Part shown: positions 23,752-34,362 of the stretch, one piece after another
How the letters are laid out: every line of letters starts with the position of its first letter
How positions within the stretch are numbered: position 1 is the stretch's first letter
Assembly: GCF_029407905.1 (NCBI RefSeq)
Contig: NC_073641.1
Coordinates: forward strand, 13,623,001-13,687,000
DNA: 64,000 bases
Direction: 5' to 3'
From: Bubalus kerabau
Lineage: Eukaryota > Chordata > Mammalia > Artiodactyla > Bovidae
Notes under the pieces: generated by a model
Databases searched by the model: none
Seen by the model: only the letters and a program-made list of their open reading frames with translations
Told to the model about the DNA's origin: nothing
Program-made: the position numbers and the translations under genes

Positions 23752-23953
23752 TAACTGATGAGTGGCTCAGAGGTAAAGAAACTGCCTGGCAATGTAGGAG
23801 ACATGGGTTCAATCCCTAGGTATGGAAGATCCCCTGGAGAGGAAAACCCACTCCAGTATTCTTGCTTGGGAAATCCTGTGGACTGAGGAGCCTGATGGGC
23901 TACAGTCTGTAAAAGAGTCAGACATGACTCAGCAATTCAACAACAACAACAAA
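23752..23953 (+). mobile_element. Bov-tA SINE
   Basis: Plus-strand Bov-tA with a tRNA-like head ('gtggctcagaggtaaagaaa', B box 'gggttcaatccc'), BovA body and a (CAA)n tail at 23938-23953. Confidence 0.93.
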
Positions 23954-24195
23954 TCCATGAGTAGGGGTAAAAGGAAAAATCCAACTATTCATGCCGGGGC
24001 AATCTCCTCTCACAACAAAGTCACTTTTCAGTATCATTACTTGATTTCTGTTCTGCAGAAACACCTTTGAACATACTGTTTTATCGCTTACTCTGCCAAA
24101 TAAATCAACCAATTCTCCTCTAACATTTTCCCTTTCGAAGCATTCCTTCAGCCTGCCATCACCAGAGACCACTAGTCTGCACAATGTCCCAGTGA

Positions 24196-24345
24196 GGTCA
24201 GGGAGGGTGGCATCATCTTTGTCATTTTAGGAGGGGGCAGACCCAGCATAGAGCCTCAGCGGCTTTGCCGAAGGTCATGGGACAAGTCAGCACTGGAGCT
24301 GGAGTCAGATGGGAGGAATCCTGGCTCTCAGCCCTGGATTCAGAC
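24196..24345 (-). mobile_element. MIR fragment
   Basis: Plus reading 'ggctttgccgaaggtcatgg' followed by 'gcactggagctggagtcag' follows the reverse complement of the MIR core. Diverged. Confidence 0.5.
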
Positions 24346-25780
24346 CCGAGGTCATGTTAACCTAGGAACCGTTTTTCCTTAGTGTCATGCTCTACAGGAG
24401 ATAAGAGGGTGGGGAGACAATATGGCTATTAAAGAAAGGGTGTCTTTTCTTTGCCAAAGCCGACATGATTAAGAAAATTCTCTTGAATTAAGGTACAAAG
24501 AAGAGATATGTGTGCCCCACTTATTTTATTTTTTGGCTTTTTTGGTGCTTTTTTTCCTTGAGTAGAGGAAATGGCCATCTCTGAGGTCACCATAGAATTG
24601 ATACCTTGTGGTTTTGATCCACTAAAAGCCTGTCCCTAACACAAATTTTCCAGTTTGCCCTTGGGAATGTTTGAATTTGGAATCTTCAGAGGGGTGATTG
24701 TTGGCTTCTGTGCTTTCACCCTCCATTAGAGAAATGATCCTTGGCTGTTGCCTAAGCCAGTGTACCACCTAGCAGCTGTCTGCAACTTCTTTCTCAGATA
24801 TGAGGAAGGTGCAAGCGGCTCCTCTCTGTAGTTGCTCTGGGAACAGGGGCCCCAGCAGCCTGTTGAGGAGGAAAGTATTCTCAAAGGCCACTTCTTGGCA
24901 GGCAGCAAAATTTCCATAAAGCTCTTAAATATAATAAAATACAATTAAAGTGCCACGTTGAGTTAACTCCCTTTGAAGTTTCACACTTGCATCATAGACC
25001 AAGTCATAAACCAGGATTCAAATTGGAGATTTTATTCCTTTTTACAGATTAATTCTCATTAATTATCTACTTGACCCCTCCTGGCGTAGAGATGTAAGTG
25101 CCTGGTGCACCATCATTTGCGCTGATAAAAGGTAGTAAAAGATGAACTCACCACTGACAATGGAACTCTCACACACAGAATATCATTCTGTAGCCAGAGA
25201 AAATTAGAACCTATGTTTATAAATCACATTCTCACAGTCCCACATAACCTCAGAAATATGAATATATCCTGCATTTTTGTCTTTTTAATCATTGAGCCCT
25301 TCAATTTTTATGCCAAGTGGTAAGTCCTCTGATGAAAAAGGCAGCCCCTTAAAAGCAGGTTTCTTGCTAACCTAGTGTATACATCTTAAAATCATAGGCC
25401 CAGCCATGAGACATGGTGCAGGACTAGGTTTTTTTGTTTGTTTTTTGAAACTAGCATGGAGAAGTAAGCTTTTAAGCCTTCGTTTCACCTTATTATGCAA
25501 TTTTACAAACCCATTAATAACCACATGGATAAAGAATGATTTTCATCAAGACCTGTAAGAATTGACTAACTCACAGGTTATGTCACAAAGACTGATTACT
25601 TGTGACTCACATTTAATGAAAGCTACTTTCAATGAACTCGCACTGAATCTCAGTGCTGAAAATAACTTGCTTGTTGTGCAGGGACATTTATTTGTGTCTT
25701 GCACACACCATGTGTGTTTAGGCTGTCTACAAATAGTTTATGTGCCCCTTCTCCTGATCTGTAGAGACTGAGGTGACCCC
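24346..25780. other. unassigned DNA, about 1.4 kb
   Basis: No repeat of any age recognised. Frames are under 75 codons. A candidate for ordinary unique intergenic or intronic DNA. Confidence 0.45.
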
Positions 25781-25787
25781 AAGGACA

Positions 25788-26019
25788 TGCGCGCTTACAT
25801 GCGTGCTTTGTCGTTCTGTCATGTCCAACTTTGTGACTCCATGGACTGTAGCCTGCCAGGCTCCGCCGTCTATGGAATTTTCCAGGCAAGAATACTGGAG
25901 TGGGTTGCCATTTCCTCCTCTAGGATCTTCCCAACTCAGGGATCATACCGGTGTCTCTTGTATCTCCTGCATTGGCAGATAGGTTCTTTACCACTGTGCC
26001 ACCTAAGAAAACCTGCTCT
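25788..26019 (-). mobile_element. Bov-tA SINE, left arm of inverted pair
   Basis: Minus-strand Bov-tA: tail side 'cgttctgtcatgtccaactt', body, and tRNA head 'ctttaccactgtgccaccta' at the right. Flanks share aaggaca (25781-25787 and 26020-26026), a possible short TSD. Its head faces the head of the next SINE. Confidence 0.92.
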
Positions 26020-26054
26020 AAGGACAGGAGCACCTCAATGAGTGACAGTATTAG

Positions 26055-26275
26055 CAGAGGATTTGCACTAGTGGTAAAGAACCCGCCTGCCAATGCAGGA
26101 GACATAAGAGGTGCAGGTTTGATTCCTGGGTTGGAAAGATCCCTTGGAGGACGGCATAGCAACCCACTACAGTATTCTTGCCTGGAGAATCCCATGGACA
26201 GAAGAGCCTAGCAGACTTCAGTCCATGGGGTCACAAAAGAGTCAGACATGACTGAAGTGAGTTAGCATGCACGCA
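26055..26275 (+). mobile_element. Bov-tA SINE, right arm of inverted pair
   Basis: Plus-strand Bov-tA: tRNA-like head 'tgcactagtggtaaagaacc', B box 'ggtttgattcct', body and a tail rich in 'catgcacgcatg'. It is head-to-head with 25788-26019 across a gap of about 35 bases. Confidence 0.93.
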
Positions 26276-26457
26276 TGCCCAGAGGGCTAGAAATGAATGA
26301 TGATTGGTATAAAGAGGTAGTCAAGGAAAGGCCTTGAGCAGACCTGAACTGCTGTTTAAGAAAAGACAACAGAAGAAATTACGATGGATAAGAAAAGTCA
26401 CAGGTTTTTTTAATATAGACTTTTCTTAACTTTGAGAAAGTGTTTGGACTTCACAGG

Positions 26458-27150
26458 AAAAAGTTGGCTTAAAGCTCAACATTAAGAAAACTAAGATCAT
26501 GGCATCCGGTCCCATCACTTCATGGCAAATAGATGGGGAAACAGCAGAAACAATATCAGACTATTTTTTGGGGCTCCAAAATCACTGCAGATGGTGACTG
26601 TAGCCATGAAATTAAAAGATGCTTACTCCTTGGAAGGAAAGCTATGACCAACCTAGACAGCATATTAAAAAGTAGAGACTTTACTTTGTCATTAAAGGAC
26701 CATCTAGTCAAGGCTATGGTTTTTCCAGTAGTCATGTATAGATGTGAGTGTTGAACTATAAAGAAAGCTGAGTGTTGAGGAATTGATGCTTTTAACTGTG
26801 CTGCTGGAGAAGACTCTTGAGAGTCCCTTGGACTGCAAGGATATCAAATCAGTCAATCCTAAAGGAAATCAGTCCTGAATATTTATTGGAAGGACTGATG
26901 CTGAAACTCCAATATTTTGGCCACCTGATGCAAAGAACTGACTCATTTGAAAAGACCCTGATAATGGGAAAGATTAAAGGCAGGAGGAGAAGGGAACAAC
27001 AGAGGATAAGATGGTTAGATGGCATCACTGACTCAATGGACATGAGTTTGAGTAAATTCCGGGAGTTGGTGATGGACAGGGAGGCTTGGCATGCTGCAGT
27101 CCATGGGTCGCAAAGAGTCAGACATGACTGAGCGACTGAACTGAACTGAA
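26458..27150 (+). mobile_element. BovB LINE 3' fragment, old copy
   Basis: Plus-strand BovB from the region after the YADD box ('agttggcttaaagctcaaca') to the terminal 'gaactgaactgaa'. Pieces of RT are readable at 26533-26754 and 26817-27131, but stops and frameshifts break the frame, for example a stop at CEC. More diverged than the copies at 37.6 and 52.1 kb. Confidence 0.93.
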
Positions 27151-28088
27151 TAAGAACCTGTTGTATAGCATAGGGATTTCTTTTTTTTAATTAATTTATT
27201 TAATTTAATTGAAGGCTAATTACTTTACAATATTGTAGTGGTTTTTGCCATACATTGACATGAATCAGCCATGGGTGTACATCTGTCCCCCATCCTGAAC
27301 TGCCCCTCCCACCTCCCTCCCCATCCCATCCCATGCCTCATCAACCCAGTGCACTGGCCCTGAGCACCCTGTCTCATGCATTGAACCTAGACTGGTGATC
27401 TATTTCACATATGGCAATATACATGTTTCAGTGTTATTCTCTCAAATCATCTCACCTTTGCCTTCTCCCACAGAATCCAAAAGTCTGTTCTTTACATCTG
27501 TCTCTTTTGCTGTCTTGCATATAGGGTCATCATTACCATCTTTCTAAATTCCATATATATGCATTAATATACTGTATTGATGTTTTTCTTTCTGACTTAC
27601 TTCACTCTGTATAACAGGCTCCAGTTTTATCTACCTCATTAGAACTGATTCAAATGCATTCTTTTTAATGGCTGAGTAATATTCCATTATGTATATGTTC
27701 CACAGCTTTCTTATCCATTCATCTGTTGATGGACATCTAGGTTGATTCCATGTCCTAGCTATCGTAAACAGTGCTGCAATGTACACTGGGGTACACCTGT
27801 CTCTTTCAATTCTGGTTTCCTTGGTGTGTATGCCCAACAGTGGGATTGCTGGGTCATATGGCAGTTCTATTTCCAGTTTTTTAAGGAAACTCCACACTGT
27901 TCTCCATAGTAGCACAGGGAATTCTACACAGTGCTCTGTGGTGACCCAAATGGGTAGGAAATCTTAAAAAAGGTGGATATACACACACACATACATACAC
28001 CCACACCCACACATATGTGTGACTGATCCACTTTGTTGTACAGCAAGAAAATAACATTAAATTACCCAAAAAAAATTAATAAAAAAGA
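27151..28088 (+). mobile_element. L1 3' end split by antisense L1
   Basis: A plus-strand L1 3' UTR begins right after the BovB with 'taagaacctgttgtatagca' and resumes at 27926 through 'gatccactttgttgtacagc' to an A-rich end at about 28088. An AC-rich stretch at 27978-28015 replaces the usual TA/TG tract. The inner L1 and one TSD copy interrupt it. Confidence 0.85.
27182..27909 (-). mobile_element. L1 (ORF2 end and 3' UTR) inside L1
   Basis: Minus-strand L1: T-rich start, 3' UTR, then ORF2 C-terminus. A 94-codon minus frame (27631-27915) reads ELPYDPAIPLLGIHTKETR and IMEYYSAIKKNAFESV, typical of the L1 ORF2 end. A 16-bp TSD with two differences lies at 27166-27181 and 27910-27925 (tagca.aggga.ttct), so this is a separate insertion into the older L1. 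Confidence 0.92.
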
Positions 28089-31000
28089 GGATATTTGAAA
28101 GATAGATTAGTTATACATTCTTTGGATTATAAATAACATGCCAATTCTAGCAAATTTAATCATAAAAGGAAAATATATTATTATTACACAAGACTAACTC
28201 ATCAGACCCACTGGTAAGCATGCGGCCAGGCTTTAAAAGGGAAATCTTGGTAATCCCATAGGCATTCTCTCTCCAACTTTCATCTCATTTATGTTTCTCC
28301 CAATCTATCTGCTTGTTTTGTAACCACAGACCAGCTTCTGCTGCTTTGCAACATGGTAGAAAAATTTATTCCTTCCTATAAAACTCAATAGCCAACAGTT
28401 TACAATGTTGTATCTCCTTTGTCTAGACCAGTCTGACAGAAGTTGGAATCTAAATTCTCAAAAGAGAGTTTCTAATTGTCTCAAGTTGAATCAGATGCCC
28501 ACTGGGTATAGAGGATGGGCTGAGGTTGGGGTGAGGTTGTGATCCAGATCCCCCCCTTATAAGAATGTGAGTGGGTGTTGGAGAAGAAGTAGCAACTCCT
28601 AGAAAATGGGCAGAGTGAGTTAGGTTGGTAAGACAAAACCTAGACATGTACTACAAAGAAATAAGATGGATAAGATGACTCATGAGAAAGAGATAAAGTA
28701 AACTACACAAGGAGAAACGATGGCCATGTAGGGAGAAACTCTGTAAAGAAAATTCTAGAAAGTGCTTGATATAATTTCATGGCAGGTGCATCAAGGCAAA
28801 CAGTTTCAGAACATTATTATTAGAGTTGGAGAGCTTATGTTCTTGCCACATTCATGCTGATGTTATGAACCAATGACACGAAGAAAGATAATCAAGGTCA
28901 TAGCAGGATGTTGGAGAAGGCTCGGTGTTTTCATAGGTTTTGGCAGGTGAAACCTGGTACATTCATCTTATTTGGGGAACAGGGAGGGGTAGTAATGGAA
29001 AACAAAAGGCTGAAGACTATCCTTCCACCCCTGCTTTCAGTGACTGCAGAGTCATTTCTCACAATGTCGCCAGAGCTCAGGCAAAGGAAAGCAATTGTGA
29101 AGGCAGATGTGTTTACTGAGGAAATGAGTCTGCTTTTTCACTCACCACGTATGCAATCTGGCTGAATCAAGTATTTCACAGGGCTATGTAGCTATGTAAA
29201 CAGTTCCCCACAAAGAGCGCCAGCTTACCCTGGGGTAAAAGCTTACAAAGCTAATGTTCTCATAGAGTCGTTAAAAATTAGGGATGGAGGAAATTTATGA
29301 GGTCATCCCCCCTTCCCTTTGCCAACCAAGAAAGAACGCTCCCCAAAATGGTCCCTGGTGAATCTTGTCTAGTCATTCTTTGAATAAGACTAAAGAGAAC
29401 ATTTTAAGTCTTTCTTAGATTGTGTCCAGGGGATGCACAAGGTTGTCTGTTTTTGTAGTCTTAAACCCAACCACTTGTTTGGTTAAACTGAATTTCATTT
29501 TTCACTTTATAGAAATTGGCCTTGGCCTTGGCCATGAGCATAATGCACAACTAGAAAGTGAGGGAGAGAGGAAGAGCTGCAGCCACTCTGCACAACAGCA
29601 AAGGACAGAAAACAGCCAGGAAGAGTAACTATGCAAATGTCCCTCTGAAAATCTTGAGAGATCTTAGAAAGCTCGACAGTGCATGAACAGAGAGGTTGGG
29701 AGTCTCTAAACACATTTTTGTGTGTAGTGGGGCTTCACACCAGGAGACCTCACTCTGTCTTATTGACTAGGAGCCTGACAGGGGTCATGCTATGTCAGGG
29801 GAAAATGTTCTCAGCTCTTCTATATATTAAAGAGAGAGGAACAGGCTTCCCTTTAACCCTCAGCATTCAAATCTCTCATTTGCTGAACAAGGACTAAAGT
29901 TGCAACAAAGAGGAATTTATCCTGCTTTAATACATTCTTGATCCCTTTTTTAACTGTTTCTGACAAGAATGAACATGACTCCTATTCTACTAACTGTTCA
30001 GGGCTCCAGGACCACAAAGTCATTCGTGACTCCCCCTTAGTGATAACTGGTCTCTTCTTGTTCATCTGAGCCAACTTTTTATTCCTTATCCAACATTCTA
30101 ACACCCTTTCCCCCATGCCCTTATTCTCTTGACACCCCCCTCCAAAAACAAAAATCTTATATTTTTAAAACAAGTCACAAAACATTAGGGAACAAGAAAT
30201 AGTTGAGCAGAAGGAGAAAAGATTAGAGCAGGAAACACCAAACCAAAACAAAGCATAGGAATCTCAGCCACTTCTTTCCCATCAGATGAGTGACTCAGCC
30301 CCACAAGCCAAACAATTTGTAGATGACACCCCAGTGCGCACTGACTGCCTCTCTGTAGCTACTTTGTTCAGGAAAGGGACAGCCCCCTGTTTTGAGTTGT
30401 TCACCTGGAAGGAAGCAAAACAAGAGACCCTCTGCCCAAAGCTTCTCTGGGGATCACACTGTACAGAGAGGCTCTTGATCCTTGGGTCCAGCCTGGATAG
30501 AATTACTTGCTGGAGTTGTGAGGCAGTCCAGTCATAGGGAAACAAGATGCCTAGAAGCCTCCAGGGATCCCAGATGTCCATTTCACCTTTTCTGAAGAGG
30601 TGGCGATAATTTTTCTGAAGCTTTTCTGGGGCTAGTGATTTTTACAGCCTGCAGAATATGGCCAAAGGCTCTCTTCAACGTGTGTCCGAGACAAAGGCAG
30701 CAGAACCATTTCTACTGTTGTGGTAAGGTATATTACATACCACAGGAAAATAAGGCCCATGCTCATACAAAAAGTCAAAAATACCTACTTCGCCTACTCG
30801 AGAAGTCTCTGAGTATAAATGGGTAACTGTGGAATGAAGCCCTTCTCACATTTGCAAGGATGGGTACTTGGGAGGCAGGAACAGACAAAGGGAGTGTGTG
30901 TACACACACGGCAAGTGTGTATACTTGGCGCCAAGGGTCTACAGTTAAGGGACACTCAAGGGCCTATAGGAATCAGCACAATCAACAACCAGTTCAAGTT

Positions 31001-32189
31001 TCCGAGTCTTGCAGGCCTGTACTGGAGGCCAGTCCCATCTAGGATGCCCACTGACCACCCCCTCTGTCCAGTACAGGGAAGCAGCAACACTTTGGAAGAG
31101 AATGTAAGACAAGGCGAAGGAGGAGGGACTGGGGTAGAGAGAAAAGAAAGCGTTTCTTATCTTTGCTTGGGGAACACATGTTCCCCAAGGCTCTGAGAAA
31201 ACAGAGCTTTGTTCACATCTGTATATACTATTGACAGTGAGCTTGGCTCCATCTTAGGAGACCAAATGGCTTTGTGAGTACAAGGGAAGAGTGGGCATAC
31301 GAAATTATTGACCACACATGAGGGAGTGGGTGAAGCCAGCTGCATTTTAGACTTGATAGATGTCTTGGAGAACTTTCCAATGTGTTTGGTTCAGCAAACC
31401 CCAAAACACATGTCACTAAGGAACTTATTTATTTGCCTTTATTTTAAACCCCTGTGTATTTTTAGGACAATGGAATCCATATGTTCCTGTTTCATTTCAC
31501 TTAACTCATTAAAGTGATGTTCAGTGAGTGCCATTTGATGTCCACAGAGTCTTCTGTTACCATTTTATGAGCATTTTGAAGCATGTGCATTCAGAATCCA
31601 GGAGCCAGCTAAACCAGATCTGAACAGGACCCAGCTTGGCTTGAAATTTAAAACTCTTGAGGCTCCACTGGATCTCATTTTTGGCAAAATCTCTTCTCTT
31701 GTCCCAGATCCATTGCCAAGGAGGCTGTTGCAGCAAGCCCAGCCCCAGAAGAAGGGTTAAGGGAAGTGTGTCAGAACACTTAATTGAAACAACAAATCCA
31801 AGCAATGTCTCAACCACATGCAATGCCTGAAGGAAAATTTTTATTTTAAAGATAGTCCCTTCTAGCTTTCATAAAATGGCAGCTAAAAGAACCACTGCCA
31901 GATTGAATCAAGACAGGGAGAGCTTGACAACAAATCCTGATTTGTTAGATGTGAAACTCAAGTTTCTTTGCTCATGGAGACTTCACCAAACACTTTATAT
32001 TTTTCATGGAAGTAATCAGAGAAAAATATAAAGTGTTGGATAGGATCTATATAAGCAATGAAAAACAGAGAAGAGCATCATTCACAAGCCAAAGCCATAA
32101 GTAATTTTTTAAAGATGCAGTATGGATTGGGCTGGATAGAGGGAAGAGGGACTCATCTGTGATATGCACATGCTGTGGAAGGAAGTGTG
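28089..32189. other. 4.1-kb stretch with no recent repeats
   Basis: No Bov SINE, BovB, L1 or LTR is recognised across this stretch, unlike the sequence on both sides. Weak resemblance to undetermined ancient mammalian repeats occurs at 28140-28660 and 29270-29430. Frames reach 125 codons (30819-31196) with no known domain. A perfect hairpin lies at 31989-32037. Confidence 0.45.
31989..32037. repeat. perfect 17-bp inverted repeat
   Basis: The left arm is aacactttatatttttc (31989-32005). The right arm, gaaaaatataaagtgtt (32021-32037), is its exact reverse complement, with a 15-base loop. It could form a hairpin or cruciform. Nothing around it identifies a transposon. Confidence 0.95.
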
Positions 32190-32575
32190 TCTTTCAGAAA
32201 AGTCCTGGAAGGGAAAGAGGCAGTGGTCAGCAAGTTAAGCATGGTCTCTACCCATAGGGAGCTCACAGTTTAGCAGGGGAGTTCATGCTTGGTTGCATTT
32301 GACTCCTTGCGACCCTATGGACTGTAGCCCACCAGGTGAGACAGACATTAAATCAGCCATCATAAGAGTAAAAATATCTGATTATAAATCATGATTGGTA
32401 CACTGAAGAAAGAGAAGAGGGTGATGAAGAGGGAATCCGATTGAGTGCGGGTCTGGGCCTCTATGAAAGAGGGACATTATCAAAGGACACATGAAGAATG
32501 AATAAGGTCAAAAATGGGCCCATTACCAAAGGAAACAGGGCCAAAGGCCCTGAGGTGGAAGGTGGAACTGGAGAG
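32190..32575 (-). mobile_element. L2 LINE fragment with SINE micro-insert
   Basis: Plus reading 'tagggagctcacagtttagc', then 'gagacagacattaaatcagc', then 'ggccaaaggccctgaggtgg' follows antisense L2. A 51-bp Bov SINE scrap at 32282-32332 interrupts it. Confidence 0.75.
32282..32332 (-). mobile_element. 51-bp Bov SINE micro-insertion
   Basis: The string 'gactccttgcgaccctatgg' and what follows belongs to the BovA 3' part. Flanks caggggag (32274-32281) and caggtgag (32333-32340) form an 8-bp TSD with one change. Extreme 5' truncation. Confidence 0.75.
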
Positions 32576-32799
32576 GAAGAACACAACCAGATGCACTGGC
32601 CACATCCATCCTTAAAGCTGCTGCGTTGCATTCATCCGCGCTGGACTCAGTTTCCCCAAGCTACATCGTCTGCCAGGCTACGCTATTCTTCTGTTGTTGC
32701 CGTGAAACTCTGTGCCCTGGCTTTTTAAGGCTGTGTCCATGCATTTTTTGTTATCTACCTGTTCCAAACACAGGTCTCAGGTCTCTTTGCCCTCGTAGA

Positions 32800-33614
32800 C
32801 GGTGGTTCTCAAAGTCTGGTGGTCTCTGGACTAGTGGTATCATCACCTGGAACTTGTGAGAAAGGAAAAAAAGGGGCAAAGGGCGGTATCTGACACCGGA
32901 AAGCTGGCCTGGCACTCTCCATGGGCCGTGTTATTCCTCTACTGAACGGAAAAGAATCTCACCGAATACCAATCCCATGCAAGGTTACTCTGAAACCATG
33001 ATAAAATAAGACAAAACAAGGCCACTTCATAATTTTATCTAAATACAGACAAAACCAAGGTCATTGTGCAGCCCACAAGTTACCAAACATCCCCTCTCTT
33101 GGCCAAAATGAGCGGCTTCTATTTCTCTTCCAAGTATAGCTTATCCTCTTGTGAGTCTCCCCTCCCTAAAGATAAAACTTACTGAGATATCTGCTCATGG
33201 AATCATCCCCCTTTTCTGGCAGCAACCAGTTGAGAGCAGACTCACACCTGCTTGAACCTTCCTTCAAGTCTTTCAACCAAAGCCCACAGCCTATAGCAGG
33301 GTCTTCTGAGCACCCTCTCCCTGACACATCCATGGTTCCCTAAGGTGTGTGTTTCTCCTCCTGGCAGCAAATAATAAATCCAACTTATTTAACTACAGCT
33401 GTGTTCCTGGTGGTCTTTGGCTGAAGGACATTGGCACTTGGGTCCAACCCTAGACCTAAAGAATAACAGTAGATCTAAGGGTGGAGTTCAGCATAATGAA
33501 TAACAGAAGGATGACCTAATGAATAATAGTAGGTCTGGGAGTTTTGTCCAGCATCCTGTGTTTTAATAGGCGCTCCACATGGTCATGACACACACTTCAG
33601 CTTGGGACCCACAG
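32800..33614. mobile_element. MER5-type hAT MITE split by an LTR
   Basis: The left part, 'cggtggttctcaaagtctgg' to 'catcacctggaacttg' (32800-32856), and the right part (33437-33614, containing 'tcctgtgttttaataggcgc') rebuild a MER5A-like hAT-Charlie element. The right part holds a roughly 60-bp imperfect tandem duplication starting at 33453 and 33513. Non-autonomous, ancient. Confidence 0.75.
32857..33436 (+). mobile_element. solo LTR of a class I-like ERV
   Basis: A 580-bp unit starts TG and ends CA, with a perfect 4-bp TSD, cttg, at 32853-32856 and 33437-33440. A polyadenylation signal AATAAA is at 33373-33378, in plus orientation. A 4-bp TSD is typical of gammaretrovirus-like (class I) elements. 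It interrupts a MER5 element, which fixes both boundaries. No internal proviral sequence is present. I cannot name the family. Confidence 0.85.
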
Positions 33615-33621
33615 CTCTAAG

Positions 33622-33775
33622 GCAACGATTCTCAGTTCTAGTTGCCCACTAGAACACAGATGCCTGAATCTCCCAGAGATTCCAATTCAATTGGTCTGGA
33701 GTAGGGTCTAGAAATCTGTATAATTTTAAAATCTCCCTAGATGATCCTGTTGTGCAAAGTCAAAAATCACTTCTG
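33622..33775. mobile_element. second MER5-like hAT fragment
   Basis: The run 'acgattctcagttctagttg', then 'cagagattccaattcaattg' and 'atctccctagatgatcctg' resembles another MER5-group MITE, adjacent to the first. Diverged. Confidence 0.6.
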
Positions 33776-34135
33776 TAAAACAGTGATGTTGGTGGGTTCA
33801 CCACTGAAGGATAATGTCTATGTGCAATATTACTCCAATCAGGAACAGTCACTTGCTGCAGTTGACAAGCAATTTCTGGGGAAGCCCAGTTGTAATTCTA
33901 CCCTTAGCTATTCATGACTTGCCACCACATTCTGCCAAAGAGGGTCAAAATCTTGTTCTAGGGGAGTTTGTCCTGGCTTCTTGGCCACATGTCAACAAAT
34001 GTGCTTGTCATGTCTTCTGCATCTGGTTACCTGCCTTCTTTCTTTAATTATATAGACATTCCTCAGCCATGCACACAGGGTTACTTTATATATTAATATC
34101 TCTATCTGTTTCTAAAAGGCATGCTACTTTTTTAA
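33776..34135. other. unassigned DNA
   Basis: No recognised element or gene in about 360 bases. Confidence 0.4.
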
Positions 34136-34362
34136 GAATAACCACAGTTAATGCTTATCTTGTATTTAAGTTAGTGCCAGTCAGTAGGCTGACAATTTTA
34201 CAGCCATCCCAGTGAGGCAGATACTACTATCATCTGTGTTTCACAGAAGAGAAAACTGAGGTTTGCGGGAGGGTACGTAGCTGCTCCAGTCACATCGGCT
34301 GAATGGATGGAGCCAGGCATCAAATGCAAGCTCCCTGTTTCCAAATCCACACTTCTAACCAC
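34136..34362 (-). mobile_element. MIR SINE, nearly complete
   Basis: Plus reading 'gaggcagatactactatcat', then 'agagaaaactgaggtttgcg', then 'catcaaatgcaagctccctg' and 'acttctaaccac' is the full antisense MIR order, from tail to tRNA-related head. Confidence 0.85.

Noticed and set aside
26055..26275. tRNA genes suggested by A and B boxes
   Set aside because: All such boxes in the window lie in Bov-tA heads fused to BovA bodies; no complete cloverleaf was seen.
30819..31196. 125-codon plus frame
   Set aside because: Low-complexity composition, no known domain and no start or splice support; kept as unassigned DNA.
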